From Methylobacterium ajmalii (lineage in GTDB: Bacteria > Pseudomonadota > Alphaproteobacteria > Rhizobiales > Beijerinckiaceae), in assembly GCF_016613415.1 (NCBI RefSeq), contig NZ_JACWCT010000143.1:1-43873 (forward strand): DNA of 43,873 bases. Reading direction: 5' to 3'. The notes below the pieces were generated by a model. It ran no database searches, was not told the origin of the DNA, and worked only from the letters and a program-made list of their open reading frames with translations. Made by a program: the position numbers and the translations under genes. Shown one piece after another: positions 1-7,194 of this stretch (position 1 is the stretch's first letter; each line of letters opens with the position of its first letter).

Positions 1-156
1 GCCCTCGGGCGTCGCCCCGGCCTCCGCCGTGATGGCGGCGAGCACCGGCGCGAGGCGCTGGCGGTAGCCCCGGGCGCGGGTGGCGGCCGCGTCCCGGCCG
101 GCATCGCCCCTGCGCGCGGGCGCGCCCGCATCGCCTCGACGGGCGGGGGCGGCCAT
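1..156 (-). CDS. N-terminal fragment of an unidentified protein coupled to the TonB receptor (runs off window)
   Basis: The frame opens with ATG at 156 on the minus strand and stays open for all 52 codons to the window edge. Its ATG shares one base with the TGA stop of the receptor upstream (TGATG), the usual sign of translational coupling. The fragment is Ala/Arg-rich, with ARRGDAG appearing twice near residues 5-20, and from about residue 30 it looks more like an ordinary folded domain (GYRQRLAPVLAAI). I do not recognise the family from this piece. Its position makes it the second gene of a transcript led by a cobalamin riboswitch, so a role in uptake or handling of the receptor's ligand is a reasonable inference but no more. 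Confidence 0.6.
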   Translation of the reverse strand, partial: MAAPARRGDAGAPARRGDAGRDAAATRARGYRQRLAPVLAAITAEAGATPEG

Positions 157-2351
157 CAGAACCGCACCGACAGGGTGCCGGTGAAGCGGCGCGGCGTGCC
201 CGGAAACACCCGGAAGACGTTGAGCGAGCTCGCGTAATAGGTGGTGTCGAAGACGTTCTCGACGTTCAGTCCGAACCGGAAGTTCTCCCACTTGTAATAG
301 GCCAGCGCGTCGACCGCGATGTAGCCCGGAAGCCGGAAGGCGCCGCCATTCGCGTCGCCGGCCCGCTCGCCGACCGCCCGCGCGCCGCCACCGATGCCGA
401 ACCCCTTCCAGGGGCCCTCCTGCGCCTCGTAGACCGCCAGCAGGCTGCCCGAGTGGCGCGGCACGTTGATGAGGGGCGCGCCGACCGGCAGCACGTTGTC
501 CTTGGTGACGACGGCATCGGCGAAGACGTAGCCGGTCAGGACCTTGACCGACGGCGAGAGCTGGCCGGCCGCCGTGAACTCGAAGCCCTGGCTGCGGACC
601 GCGCCGGCAGCGATCGAGAAGCCGATGTTGTTGGGATCGGCGGTGAGCACGTTCTGGCGCTCGACCCGGAAGGCGGCGCCGGTGAGGCTCAAGAGCCCGC
701 CATAGAGGTCGAGCTTGGTGCCGACCTCGTAGCCGAGGCCGGTCTCCGGCGCGAACGGGCCGTTGAACGACGAGGCCGCGGCGTCCGGCCCGATATTCGG
801 CCGGAAGCTCGTGCCGACATTGGCGTAGAGCGACAGCTCCGGCAGCGGCTGGTAGACGAGGCCGGCCCGGGGCGTGGCGGCGAAGTAGGTCTGGTCGCTG
901 CGGACGCCGGTGCTGCGCTCGCGGAATGCCTGCTCGAAGAAGTCGAACCGCACGCCGACCATCGCCTTCCACTCGGGCGACAGTGCGATCTGGTCCTGGG
1001 CGTAGAGCGCGGTGTTCGTCACCTGCTCGAAGCCGTTGGTCTGGCGCGTGTAGTTCGGAAGCGGCTGGCCGTAGGCCGGGGCGTAGATGTCGAGCGAATA
1101 CGGGTTCTGGCGGGTGTTGGAGCGGATCTGCTGGTAGGTGCCGTCGGTGCTCTCGCGCTCGAAGCCGAGCAGCACGGTGTGGCCGATCCCGGCGGTGTCG
1201 AAGCGCCCGACCAGCTCGGCCTGGCCGAGCGCGATGTCGGCGCGGTAGTTGCGGTAGTTGCGGTCGCGCAGGACGGTGCGGTTGTCGGCGGCGATGCCCC
1301 GCACCTCGACCGCCTCGCCGGTGAGCGAGTTGGAGTTGAGGTAGGTGGCAAGCCGCATCTGCCAGTCGGCGTCGAAGCGGTGGTCGACCCGGATCTGCAT
1401 CGAGTCGTTGGTCTGGTAGATGCTCTGGCCCGGCTCGCCGAGGAAGCGCGAGATCGGCAGGAACCCGAGCCGGTTGTTGATCGCGATGATGCCGCGGTCG
1501 AACACCGTGCGGTTGCGCAGGAACTCGGTCTCGACCGTCACCTTGGTGTCGGGCGTGACCTGCCAGCTCACGACGGGAGCGACGAAGAGCCGGTCGCCGT
1601 CGACGAAATCGCGGAAGCTGTTCTGGCGCCCGGCCGCGAGGTTGAAGCGGTAGAGGAGCGTGCCGTCCTCGTTCAGCGCGCCGCCGGAATCCACCGTGCC
1701 GCGGACCTCCTCGAACGAGCCCCACAGCCCGCCCATCTCGACGAAGCGCTCGGCGGTCGGCTGCTTGGTGATGAGGTTGACGAGGCCGCCAGGGTCGCTG
1801 CGCCCGAACAGGCCGCCGCCGGGGCCCTTCAGCACCTCGATCCGCTCGACGTTCTGGGTGTCGGGCGGCGGCGGGAAGCCGCGGTTGAGCGGAAAACCGT
1901 TCTTGTACAGTTCCGAGGTGGTCACGCCCCGGATGGCGTAGCTGAAGATGGTCAGCCCGCCGAAATTGTTCTGCAGGGCGACGCCCGGCGTGTAGGTGAG
2001 GACGCGGTCGACCCGGGTGGCGGCGAGATCGGTGATGACCTCGCGCGGCGCCACCGTGACGACCTGCGGCACGTCGCGCTGGGGCGTGTCGGTCTTGGTG
2101 CTGCTCACCGCGCGGTCGGCCCGGAAGCCCGGGGTCGGGCCGATGAGTCCGATCGTGCCGGACGCGGCGGTCGGCCGGGCCTGCGGACCGCCCGCCGGGG
2201 CGCTGCCCTCCACCACGACCTCGTCGAGGGCGATGCTCTCCTGGGCGCGGGCCGCGGGAGCGGCGAGGCCGACGGCGACGGCGCCCGCCAGGGCGGCGCC
2301 GCGGCGACGGCGGGAGGGCGCAGGATGGCGAAGCGGCGGACGGGTTCTCAC
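156..2351 (-). CDS. TonB-dependent outer-membrane receptor, siderophore class, behind a B12 riboswitch
   Basis: About 731 residues, normal for this family. The GTG at 2351 is chosen because it puts a short Arg-rich n-region before an Ala-rich signal peptide ending at ARAQE; another GTG lies at 2360, and the frame stays open to 2588 through the riboswitch, where translation is not expected. A TonB-box-like segment (ALDEVVVEG) is followed by the plug domain (KTDTPQRDVPQVVTV, then VERIEVLKGPGGGLFGRSDP) and a long beta-barrel ending in RRFTGTLSVRF with the expected terminal Phe. The family imports ferric siderophores or other large chelates using TonB/ExbBD energy. The sequence type says siderophore, while the leader says cobalamin control. 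The ligand may therefore be a cobalamin, a cobalt chelate, or a siderophore under unusual control. A coupled gene follows at 156. Confidence 0.93.
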   Translation of the reverse strand: MRTRPPLRHPAPSRRRRGAALAGAVAVGLAAPAARAQESIALDEVVVEGSAPAGGPQARPTAASGTIGLIGPTPGFRADRAVSSTKTDTPQRDVPQVVTVAPREVITDLAATRVDRVLTYTPGVALQNNFGGLTIFSYAIRGVTTSELYKNGFPLNRGFPPPPDTQNVERIEVLKGPGGGLFGRSDPGGLVNLITKQPTAERFVEMGGLWGSFEEVRGTVDSGGALNEDGTLLYRFNLAAGRQNSFRDFVDGDRLFVAPVVSWQVTPDTKVTVETEFLRNRTVFDRGIIAINNRLGFLPISRFLGEPGQSIYQTNDSMQIRVDHRFDADWQMRLATYLNSNSLTGEAVEVRGIAADNRTVLRDRNYRNYRADIALGQAELVGRFDTAGIGHTVLLGFERESTDGTYQQIRSNTRQNPYSLDIYAPAYGQPLPNYTRQTNGFEQVTNTALYAQDQIALSPEWKAMVGVRFDFFEQAFRERSTGVRSDQTYFAATPRAGLVYQPLPELSLYANVGTSFRPNIGPDAAASSFNGPFAPETGLGYEVGTKLDLYGGLLSLTGAAFRVERQNVLTADPNNIGFSIAAGAVRSQGFEFTAAGQLSPSVKVLTGYVFADAVVTKDNVLPVGAPLINVPRHSGSLLAVYEAQEGPWKGFGIGGGARAVGERAGDANGGAFRLPGYIAVDALAYYKWENFRFGLNVENVFDTTYYASSLNVFRVFPGTPRRFTGTLSVRF

Positions 2352-2490
2352 GAAGCACACTCGATGTTGCCGCGCGGGGCGGACGGACGAGCGGCAGGCG
2401 GCATCCCGCGCTCCTGAACGCGGCAGCCGGACCCGAGCGCTCCCCCGGGCCGCACCGCCCGCAGGACGTGACCGCGCCGACATGGCGCGC

Positions 2491-2690
2491 GCCGAAGGCA
2501 GGTCTCCTGGCTCGCGGATCGTCGCTCCCGCCTGGCCTTCCCGGTGCGGCGCACCAGTGACCGTCGGCGGCGGGATCTCTCCGCTCACAGTTGCGGGGGC
2601 AGCCCCGGTCTTGCCCGAACGGTCTTGCCGACCGAGCGCACCGGGTTCCCTCTTAGCCCCGGGCGCGACGCCCGGGGAACCTTGGCTGCC
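2491..2690 (-). promoter_or_regulatory. Cobalamin (B12) riboswitch
   Basis: On the minus strand the leader carries the hallmark blocks in order. A 5' GC hairpin is followed by AAGAGGGAACCCGGTGCG, then GGGGCTGCCCCCGCAACTGT, then CACCGGGAAGGCCAGGCGGG, and finally GCGAGCCAGGAGACCTGCC. These are the conserved core and 3' closing segments of the AdoCbl riboswitch class. It lies 130-140 nt before the receptor start codon and would switch expression off when the coenzyme is plentiful. The 5' boundary is approximate. Confidence 0.95.
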
Positions 2691-2736
2691 GCGAAGGTGC
2701 CACGGTCACCGCGCTGCAGCAATAGACCAGAAACGC

Positions 2737-2766
2737 ATTGTAATAACGTTGCGTACCCTGTGTCCA
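2737..2766 (-). promoter_or_regulatory. Candidate sigma-70 promoter of the riboswitch transcript
   Basis: On the minus strand TGGACA (2766-2761) and TACAAT (2742-2737) are separated by 18 bases, in a locally AT-rich stretch about 45 bases before the riboswitch. The spacing and position fit, but no start site is known. Confidence 0.45.
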
Positions 2767-2798
2767 CAGGAACACACCGGATCTCGAGCTGTCAGGGC

Positions 2799-3794
2799 TC
2801 AGGGCGTGCCGGCCTGCCGCAGGTACGAGGCCGTGGCGGGGTGAAGCCAGCCGGCCGGGACGGCATCGGCGAGGTCGCGGGGATCGCTCGGACGCTCGTG
2901 CGGCTGACGCCGCGCCAAGGCCGGCCGCGCCGCGTCGATCGCCGCCACGAGGCGGGCGACCGCCCCCGGGTCGAGCCCGGGCCGGCCGAGGATGAAGCTC
3001 CACGACCCCACCGTGTCGATCGCCCCTCTCTGACCCGGAAAGGTGCCGGCCGGCACGGTCATGCGGCGCAGGGACGGGCTCGCGGCGAGGATCGCGGGAA
3101 TCGCCGCTGCCGGGGGGCCGAGGAAGCGGGCCCCGCCCGGTGCCGCGGCCGCGGCGCGAAAGCCCGGCCAGCCGGTGCCGCCGCCCCACAGGGCCGCCGC
3201 GCGCCCGTCGCGCAGCATCGCCGGGCCGTCGCCGGCATGGTCGAGGAGGATCGGACGGATATCGTGGTCGGGGTCGAGGCCCGCGCCGCGCAGGACCGTG
3301 CGGCCCATGGCGGTGAGGCCGGAGCTGCGGGTGCCGAGCGCCACCGGCCGACCGCGCAGGTCGTCGAAGGCCGCGACCGGCCCGTCCGCCGGGACCACGA
3401 ACACGCCCGGCGCCGAATAGACCGGAGCGACCACGGTGACGGCCGGCGCGGTGCCCTGCCCCGCCAGGGCCTCGTACGCGTATTCGCCCTGGACGAGGCC
3501 GAGATCGACGCGGCCCCCGCGCAGGAGGTCGAGGTTCTCGGTCGAGCCCTTGCTCGCCCGCAACTCCAGGGTGATGTCCGGGCTCGCCTCCCGGATCGCC
3601 GCTGCCAGTGCCTCGCCGTAGGCCGGGAATCCGCCGCCGGGCGTGGCGGTGGCGAGAACGAGGTGGAGGGGTTCCTTCGGCGCCTCCTGCCCCCCCTCCC
3701 CGGCGCGGGCGGGCGAAAGGGCGAGGCCGATCAGGGCCAGGATCGCGAGGAGGCGGCGGCGCGACGGAGCACTCGGCGGATGACTCGGCCTCAA
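2799..3794 (-). CDS. TAXI-family periplasmic solute-binding protein, orphan
   Basis: A TRAP-associated extracytoplasmic immunogenic (TAXI) type binding protein, about 331 residues. Near the start is a signal peptide (RRRLLAILALIGLALSPARA). The mature protein begins with ATATPGGGFPAYGEALAAAI, and KGSTENLDLLRGGRVDLGLV matches the family's ligand-site region. It should capture a small organic acid or similar solute in the periplasm. Two starts compete. TTG at 3794 gives a normal signal peptide. ATG at 3920 has a better Shine-Dalgarno (GAGG) but adds 42 residues ahead of it, including a small inverted repeat in the DNA (GCGTTGG/CCAACGC, 3867-3884). I favour the shorter form on protein grounds. 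No TRAP membrane subunit is present in the window. The gene sits upstream of the riboswitch, so it is not under its control. Confidence 0.8.
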   Translation of the reverse strand: MRPSHPPSAPSRRRLLAILALIGLALSPARAGEGGQEAPKEPLHLVLATATPGGGFPAYGEALAAAIREASPDITLELRASKGSTENLDLLRGGRVDLGLVQGEYAYEALAGQGTAPAVTVVAPVYSAPGVFVVPADGPVAAFDDLRGRPVALGTRSSGLTAMGRTVLRGAGLDPDHDIRPILLDHAGDGPAMLRDGRAAALWGGGTGWPGFRAAAAAPGGARFLGPPAAAIPAILAASPSLRRMTVPAGTFPGQRGAIDTVGSWSFILGRPGLDPGAVARLVAAIDAARPALARRQPHERPSDPRDLADAVPAGWLHPATASYLRQAGTP

Positions 3795-4022
3795 GCAGAT
3801 CTCGCCGAAGCGGTGACCGGTCCGGCGCCGAAAATCTGCGACCAGACAAGAACCTGAACGGGCGAAGCGTTGGCCTGCCAACGCAAGTCTGCTCAGGCCG
3901 TCATGGCGATGCTCGTTCATCCGCGACCTCGTCCCACGCTCCGAAGATCGAAGTCGTCGACGTGTCTTAGATCTCCCGCGCCCGGCGACCAACCGATTCG
4001 GCACCCGGCGCGACGGCTGTCC

Positions 4023-4259
4023 TCAGGCGCTGAGCCGGCGCGTCGTGAACGGGTCGGCGGCCACGAGATGGCGGGCCATCGCTTCCTGCTCGGCATCCAG
4101 GATCGCCTGGGCGATGCGGCTCACGAGGTCGCAGCTCGCGGCATCGAGCGCGGCATCGTCGCCGGCCCGCGCCGCCACGGCGAGCGCGGAGCCTTCCTGC
4201 AGCACGATCGAGCGGGCGGTGCGGATCGCGTCCGCGACGGCTTCGTAGGGGCGGGGCAT
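4023..4259 (-). CDS. Small hypothetical protein (78 aa) behind an EcfG-type promoter
   Basis: An Ala-rich, probably helical cytosolic protein with no signal peptide and no family I recognise. A clear Shine-Dalgarno (GGAG, 7 bases before ATG at 4259) supports it. It lies 136 bases downstream of ecfG, and the gap contains a GGAAC-N17-GGTT element (4315-4340), which is the EcfG promoter architecture. It may therefore be a stress-induced protein expressed both by read-through from nepR-ecfG and from its own promoter. The middle (ARAGDDAALDAASCDLVSRI) and C-terminal helices suggest a small helical bundle. Function is unknown. Confidence 0.68.
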   Translation of the reverse strand: MPRPYEAVADAIRTARSIVLQEGSALAVAARAGDDAALDAASCDLVSRIAQAILDAEQEAMARHLVAADPFTTRRLSA

Positions 4260-4314
4260 CGGCCAACTCCACGGGGTGGACGGCAGCGCCGCACGGCTGC
4301 CGTCGGGTCATCGA

Positions 4315-4340
4315 AACCCCGAGGCGCAGGAAAGTGTTCC
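4315..4340 (-). promoter_or_regulatory. Candidate sigma-EcfG promoter (GGAAC-N17-GGTT)
   Basis: On the minus strand GGAAC (4340-4336) is followed after 17 bases by GGTT, about 55 bases before the 78-aa gene. The known alphaproteobacterial general-stress consensus is GGAAC-N16/17-cGTT, so only the first base of the -10 differs. The position directly after ecfG strengthens the call. Confidence 0.6.
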
Positions 4341-4395
4341 GGGGTGCGGCAGGCCGGGACGCCGCACCCCGCAAGGCCTTCGGATCCGAGCGGGA

Positions 4396-4953
4396 TCACG
4401 GATGCCCCATCGCCGCCAGCGTCCGGCCGTCGCTGCCGATGTCGTCCGGGCCGGTCATGCCGAGCAGCTCGATGAGCCGCCCGCGTGCCCGGCTGACCCG
4501 GCTCTTGATCGTGCCGACGGCGACGCCGCAGATCTCGGCCGCCTCCTCGTAGGTGAAGTTCTGGGCCCCCACCAGCACCAGCGCCTCGCGCTGGCTCGCC
4601 GGCAGGGTGCTCAGCGCCGCCTGGAAGGCGGACAGCTCGACCCGCGCCTCCTGGTCCGGCAAGGCCGTGAGGCGGCCCGCCATCACCCCGTCGGCATCCT
4701 CGACCTCGCGCCGGCGCTTGCGCTGCTCGGAGTAGAACAGGTTGCGCAGGATCGTGAACAGCCAGGCATAGAGGTTGGTGCCGGGGGTGAAGCTGTCGGC
4801 CTTAGTCCAGGCGCGCACCAGGGTGTCCTGGACGAGGTCGTCGCTGCGGTCGAGGTCGCGGGTCAGCGAGAACGCGAAGGCGCGCAGGGCGGGAATCGCA
4901 CCGAGCAGCAGCGCCCGCATCTCGGGATCGACCTGTGTCATCACGGACGTCAT
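4396..4953 (-). CDS. ecfG: ECF sigma factor EcfG, general stress response
   Basis: A 185-residue sigma-70-family protein of the EcfG (ECF15) type. Region 2 is at about residues 15-85 and contains the signature NLYAWLFTILRNLFYSEQRK followed by REVEDADG. Region 4 is at about 110-165 with LPASQREALVLVGAQ and a helix-turn-helix (YEEAAEICGVAVGTIKSRVS). In this class NepR holds the sigma factor inactive until phosphorylated PhyR titrates NepR away; the freed sigma factor then transcribes stress genes from GGAAC/GTT promoters. ATG at 4953 has a strong Shine-Dalgarno (GGAGG), and the gene overlaps nepR by 4 bases, implying coupled synthesis. No phyR or partner kinase is in the window. Methylobacteria often carry several EcfG paralogues, so this may not be the main one. 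Confidence 0.93.
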   Translation of the reverse strand: MTSVMTQVDPEMRALLLGAIPALRAFAFSLTRDLDRSDDLVQDTLVRAWTKADSFTPGTNLYAWLFTILRNLFYSEQRKRRREVEDADGVMAGRLTALPDQEARVELSAFQAALSTLPASQREALVLVGAQNFTYEEAAEICGVAVGTIKSRVSRARGRLIELLGMTGPDDIGSDGRTLAAMGHP

Positions 4954-5216
4954 CGCGCATCCTCCTGCCCGGCGGGGTCGGCGGCGGGCGCGTCCGGCGG
5001 GGCCGCGTGTCCCGCGGTGGCGGCCTCGAGCCCGGCGAGCAGGGCGGCGAACCGATCCGGCACGGGTGCGCTGAGGAGGTCGGCGTAGTGGGCCCGCAGC
5101 GCCCGCCCGAGCCGGCGCTGCGTCTCGGTGTCGAGCTCGCCCCGTCCCTCCGGGCAGCCACGGGATCGCGGCTCCGGTCCGGCCGGAGCGTCGGTGTCGG
5201 TCTCGTCGTCGCGCAT
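4950..5216 (-). CDS. nepR: NepR-family anti-sigma factor
   Basis: An 88-residue protein with disordered acidic ends and the NepR core at about residues 28-65: ETQRRLGRALRAHYADLL followed by SAPVPDRFAALLAGLE. The core forms the two helices that clamp EcfG in this family. Its TGA overlaps the ATG of ecfG (ATGA), so the antagonist and its sigma factor are made together. I did not find a GGAAC/GTT autoregulatory promoter in the 200 bases upstream; an AT-rich stretch at 5333-5390 is the more likely promoter site. The assignment rests on the conserved PVPDRF motif and the position before ecfG. Confidence 0.9.
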   Translation of the reverse strand: MRDDETDTDAPAGPEPRSRGCPEGRGELDTETQRRLGRALRAHYADLLSAPVPDRFAALLAGLEAATAGHAAPPDAPAADPAGQEDAR

Positions 5217-5611
5217 CGCCGCATCGCCTCGCGGCTGCCGATGGCCGGACCGCGGCGGACGGGCTTGTCCACCGAAGGCCGGCGCGCCGGTCGGGGCCGC
5301 CTCTCGCTTCGTTGGCGCCGCAATAAAGCCGTGGATTTTAATGCGATCTGAAAATGGTATTCAGCCAATCTTAATCAAGGCTTGGCTGTAGAGCGCCGGA
5401 TCGTCTGTCCCGCGCGACAAGCTCGACCGGAAGCTCTGCTGGGCGACATCCCGCCTCGACGATGGAACGACAGCGGCGACGTCGGGCCGAGCGAACCGGG
5501 CGGCACGGCACCGGCCGGGCGCGTTGCAGATCCGCACCGGGGAGCGACGCCGCACGAGGGTGTGACCTGACAGAGCTTGCCGGGCGGCCCGAGGCATCTA
5601 CCCTAGGGGCC
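5217..5611. other. Intergenic region between divergent nepR and the Cys-rich protein gene
   Basis: No gene is seen. Bases 5333-5390 are much richer in AT than the surroundings and contain the small palindrome CTGAA-N7-TTCAG (5349-5365), probably promoter DNA for nepR-ecfG on the minus strand (TTAAAAT reads as a possible -10). The right half is ordinary GC-rich sequence. Confidence 0.4.
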
Positions 5612-5899
5612 ATGACCTCCATCGGGAATGACACCTTGACCCCGACGTCGCTTCGTTTGCCCGCCGCCGCGGCCCTCCTCACGCTCCTGGCCGTCACCCC
5701 GGCCCTCGCCCAACGGGACGACCAGGGCCTGCAGATGAACTGCGCCGGGGACTACTTCAAACTCTGCGCCGGCGCCGACCCGGACAGTCCCGAGGTCGAG
5801 CGCTGCTTCGCCCGCAACCGTGCCAAGCTCTCGGCCCAGTGCCGCGCCGCGATCACCGCCTACGACCGCAAGACCGGCAGCAAGGGCGACGAGCAATAA
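5612..5899 (+). CDS. Small secreted cysteine-rich-repeat protein
   Basis: A 95-residue exported protein. An N-terminal hydrophobic segment (LPAAAALLTLLAVTPALA) ends at an ALAQ cleavage site. The mature part has four cysteines in a C-x7-C-x13-C-x10-C arrangement (MNCAGDYFKLCAG, then CFARNRAKLSAQC). This resembles the single Cys-rich repeat of small periplasmic proteins common in Rhizobiales, which are sometimes labelled cyclic nucleotide phosphodiesterase without clear basis. The disulfide pattern suggests a stable periplasmic domain. ATG at 5612 is chosen because it gives the signal peptide. The frame is open further upstream but without protein-like composition. It is monocistronic and converges on moeA across a strong hairpin. 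Confidence 0.75.
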   Translation: MTSIGNDTLTPTSLRLPAAAALLTLLAVTPALAQRDDQGLQMNCAGDYFKLCAGADPDSPEVERCFARNRAKLSAQCRAAITAYDRKTGSKGDEQ

Positions 5900-5912
5900 G
5901 GAGATCGGAGCT

Positions 5913-5936
5913 GCGGGGGACCGCACGGTCCCCCGC
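5913..5936. terminator. GC hairpin between convergent genes
   Basis: GCGGGGGACC and GGTCCCCCGC form a perfect 10-bp stem with a 4-base GCAC loop, lying between the stops of the Cys-rich gene and moeA. There is no T-tract on either side, so it may work as a bidirectional RNA 3'-end hairpin more than as a classic intrinsic terminator. Confidence 0.6.
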
Positions 5937-5958
5937 CTGCCGGAAACGGAACCGTCCG

Positions 5959-7194
5959 CTACAGCGGCCGGTCGAGACGCAGGATGCGGCAGGGCTCGCC
6001 CGCCCGGGCCGCCGGCGCGTGGGGCGCACGGATCAGCAGCGCCTCGGAGCGCGCGAGCACCGAGAGCATCGAGGAATCCTGGCGCTCGGCCGGGTGGACC
6101 ACCGGCAGCCGGTCCGGCGCGGTGTCCAGCGCCGCGCGCATGTAGTCCTGGCGGCCGTCATTGGCCGGCAGGTCGCGCCCGAGGAGGGCCGGCTCGCTGC
6201 GGTCGGTCCCCGCCTCGGGGTCGCCGAGGAGCGCCCGGATCAGCGGGTGGACGAAGAGCAGTCCGCACACCACCGACGAGACCGGGTTGCCGGGAAGCCC
6301 GAGCACCGCCATCGCGCCGAGGCGCCCGTGCATCAGCGGCTTGCCGGGGCGAAGCGCGATGCGCCAGAAGCCGAGATCGAGACCCTGGCGGGTGAGCGCC
6401 GACTGGACGAGGTCGTGGTCGCCGACCGAGGCGCCGCCCAGCGTCACCAGCAGGTCGGCCTTCTCGTCGCGGGCGCGGCCGATCGCGGCCTCGAGGGCGG
6501 CGAAGCTGTCGCCGGCGATGCCGAGATCGATCGCCTCGGCGCCGGCGGATTCGGCCATCGCGGCGAGCGCCAGCCCGTTCGAGGCGACGATCTGGTCCCA
6601 TTCCGCCGGCTCGCCCGGCCGCACCAGCTCGTCGCCGGTGGCGAGCACCGCGACCCGGGGGCGGCGGCGCACGCGCAGGCTCGGATGGCCGCCGGCGGCG
6701 GCGAGCGCGACGCGCCAGCCGTCGAGGCGTTCGCCGGCGGCCAGCAGCCGGTCGCCCTCGCGAAAGTCGAGCCCGCTGCCGCGGATGTGGCGCCCCGGAG
6801 GGTTGCCGGCCCGGGCCAGCACGGCGTCGCCCTGCGTCTCCGTGTCCTCCTGAATCACCACCGTGTCGGCGCCGGCCGGCAGAGGCGCGCCGGTGAAGAT
6901 GCGGATCGCCTCGCCCTCCCCCACCGGACCGCGGGCGCCGTGGCCGGCGGCGCTGGTGGCGGTCACCCGCAGGCGCACCGGCGCCTCGGGCGAGGCGCCC
7001 GCCACGTCGGCGGCGCGCACGGCGTAGCCGTCCATGGCGGAGGTCGAGAACGGCGGCTGGGTGCGCAGCGCCCGGACGTCCTCGGCGAGGGTGCGGCCGG
7101 CGGCCTGGGTGATCGGAACGGTCTCGGCCTCGACCGGACGGGCGCCCGCGAGGATGCGCGCCAGGGCTTCGGCGACGGGAAGGAGCGCGCTCAT
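5959..7194 (-). CDS. moeA: Molybdopterin molybdotransferase MoeA
   Basis: 411 residues, typical MoeA length. The enzyme inserts molybdate into adenylated molybdopterin in the last step of molybdenum cofactor synthesis. Visible features are the N-terminal region (QPPFSTSAMDGYAVRAAD), the central GDNEGR-like substrate loop represented by VLATGDELVRPGE, the MoCF domain (LLVTLGGASVGDHDLV) and LMHGRLGAMAVLGLPGNPVS near the C-terminal part. The ATG at 7194 overlaps the moaC stop by 4 bases, so the two are co-translated. Nothing is missing in the motifs I can see. The cofactor made would serve molybdoenzymes encoded elsewhere in the genome. Confidence 0.96.
   Translation of the reverse strand: MSALLPVAEALARILAGARPVEAETVPITQAAGRTLAEDVRALRTQPPFSTSAMDGYAVRAADVAGASPEAPVRLRVTATSAAGHGARGPVGEGEAIRIFTGAPLPAGADTVVIQEDTETQGDAVLARAGNPPGRHIRGSGLDFREGDRLLAAGERLDGWRVALAAAGGHPSLRVRRRPRVAVLATGDELVRPGEPAEWDQIVASNGLALAAMAESAGAEAIDLGIAGDSFAALEAAIGRARDEKADLLVTLGGASVGDHDLVQSALTRQGLDLGFWRIALRPGKPLMHGRLGAMAVLGLPGNPVSSVVCGLLFVHPLIRALLGDPEAGTDRSEPALLGRDLPANDGRQDYMRAALDTAPDRLPVVHPAERQDSSMLSVLARSEALLIRAPHAPAARAGEPCRILRLDRPL

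Noticed and set aside
453..2417. 654-codon plus-strand frame opposite the first TonB receptor
   Set aside because: It is a high-GC antisense shadow with repetitive Glu/Val/Arg/Gly composition and no family features.
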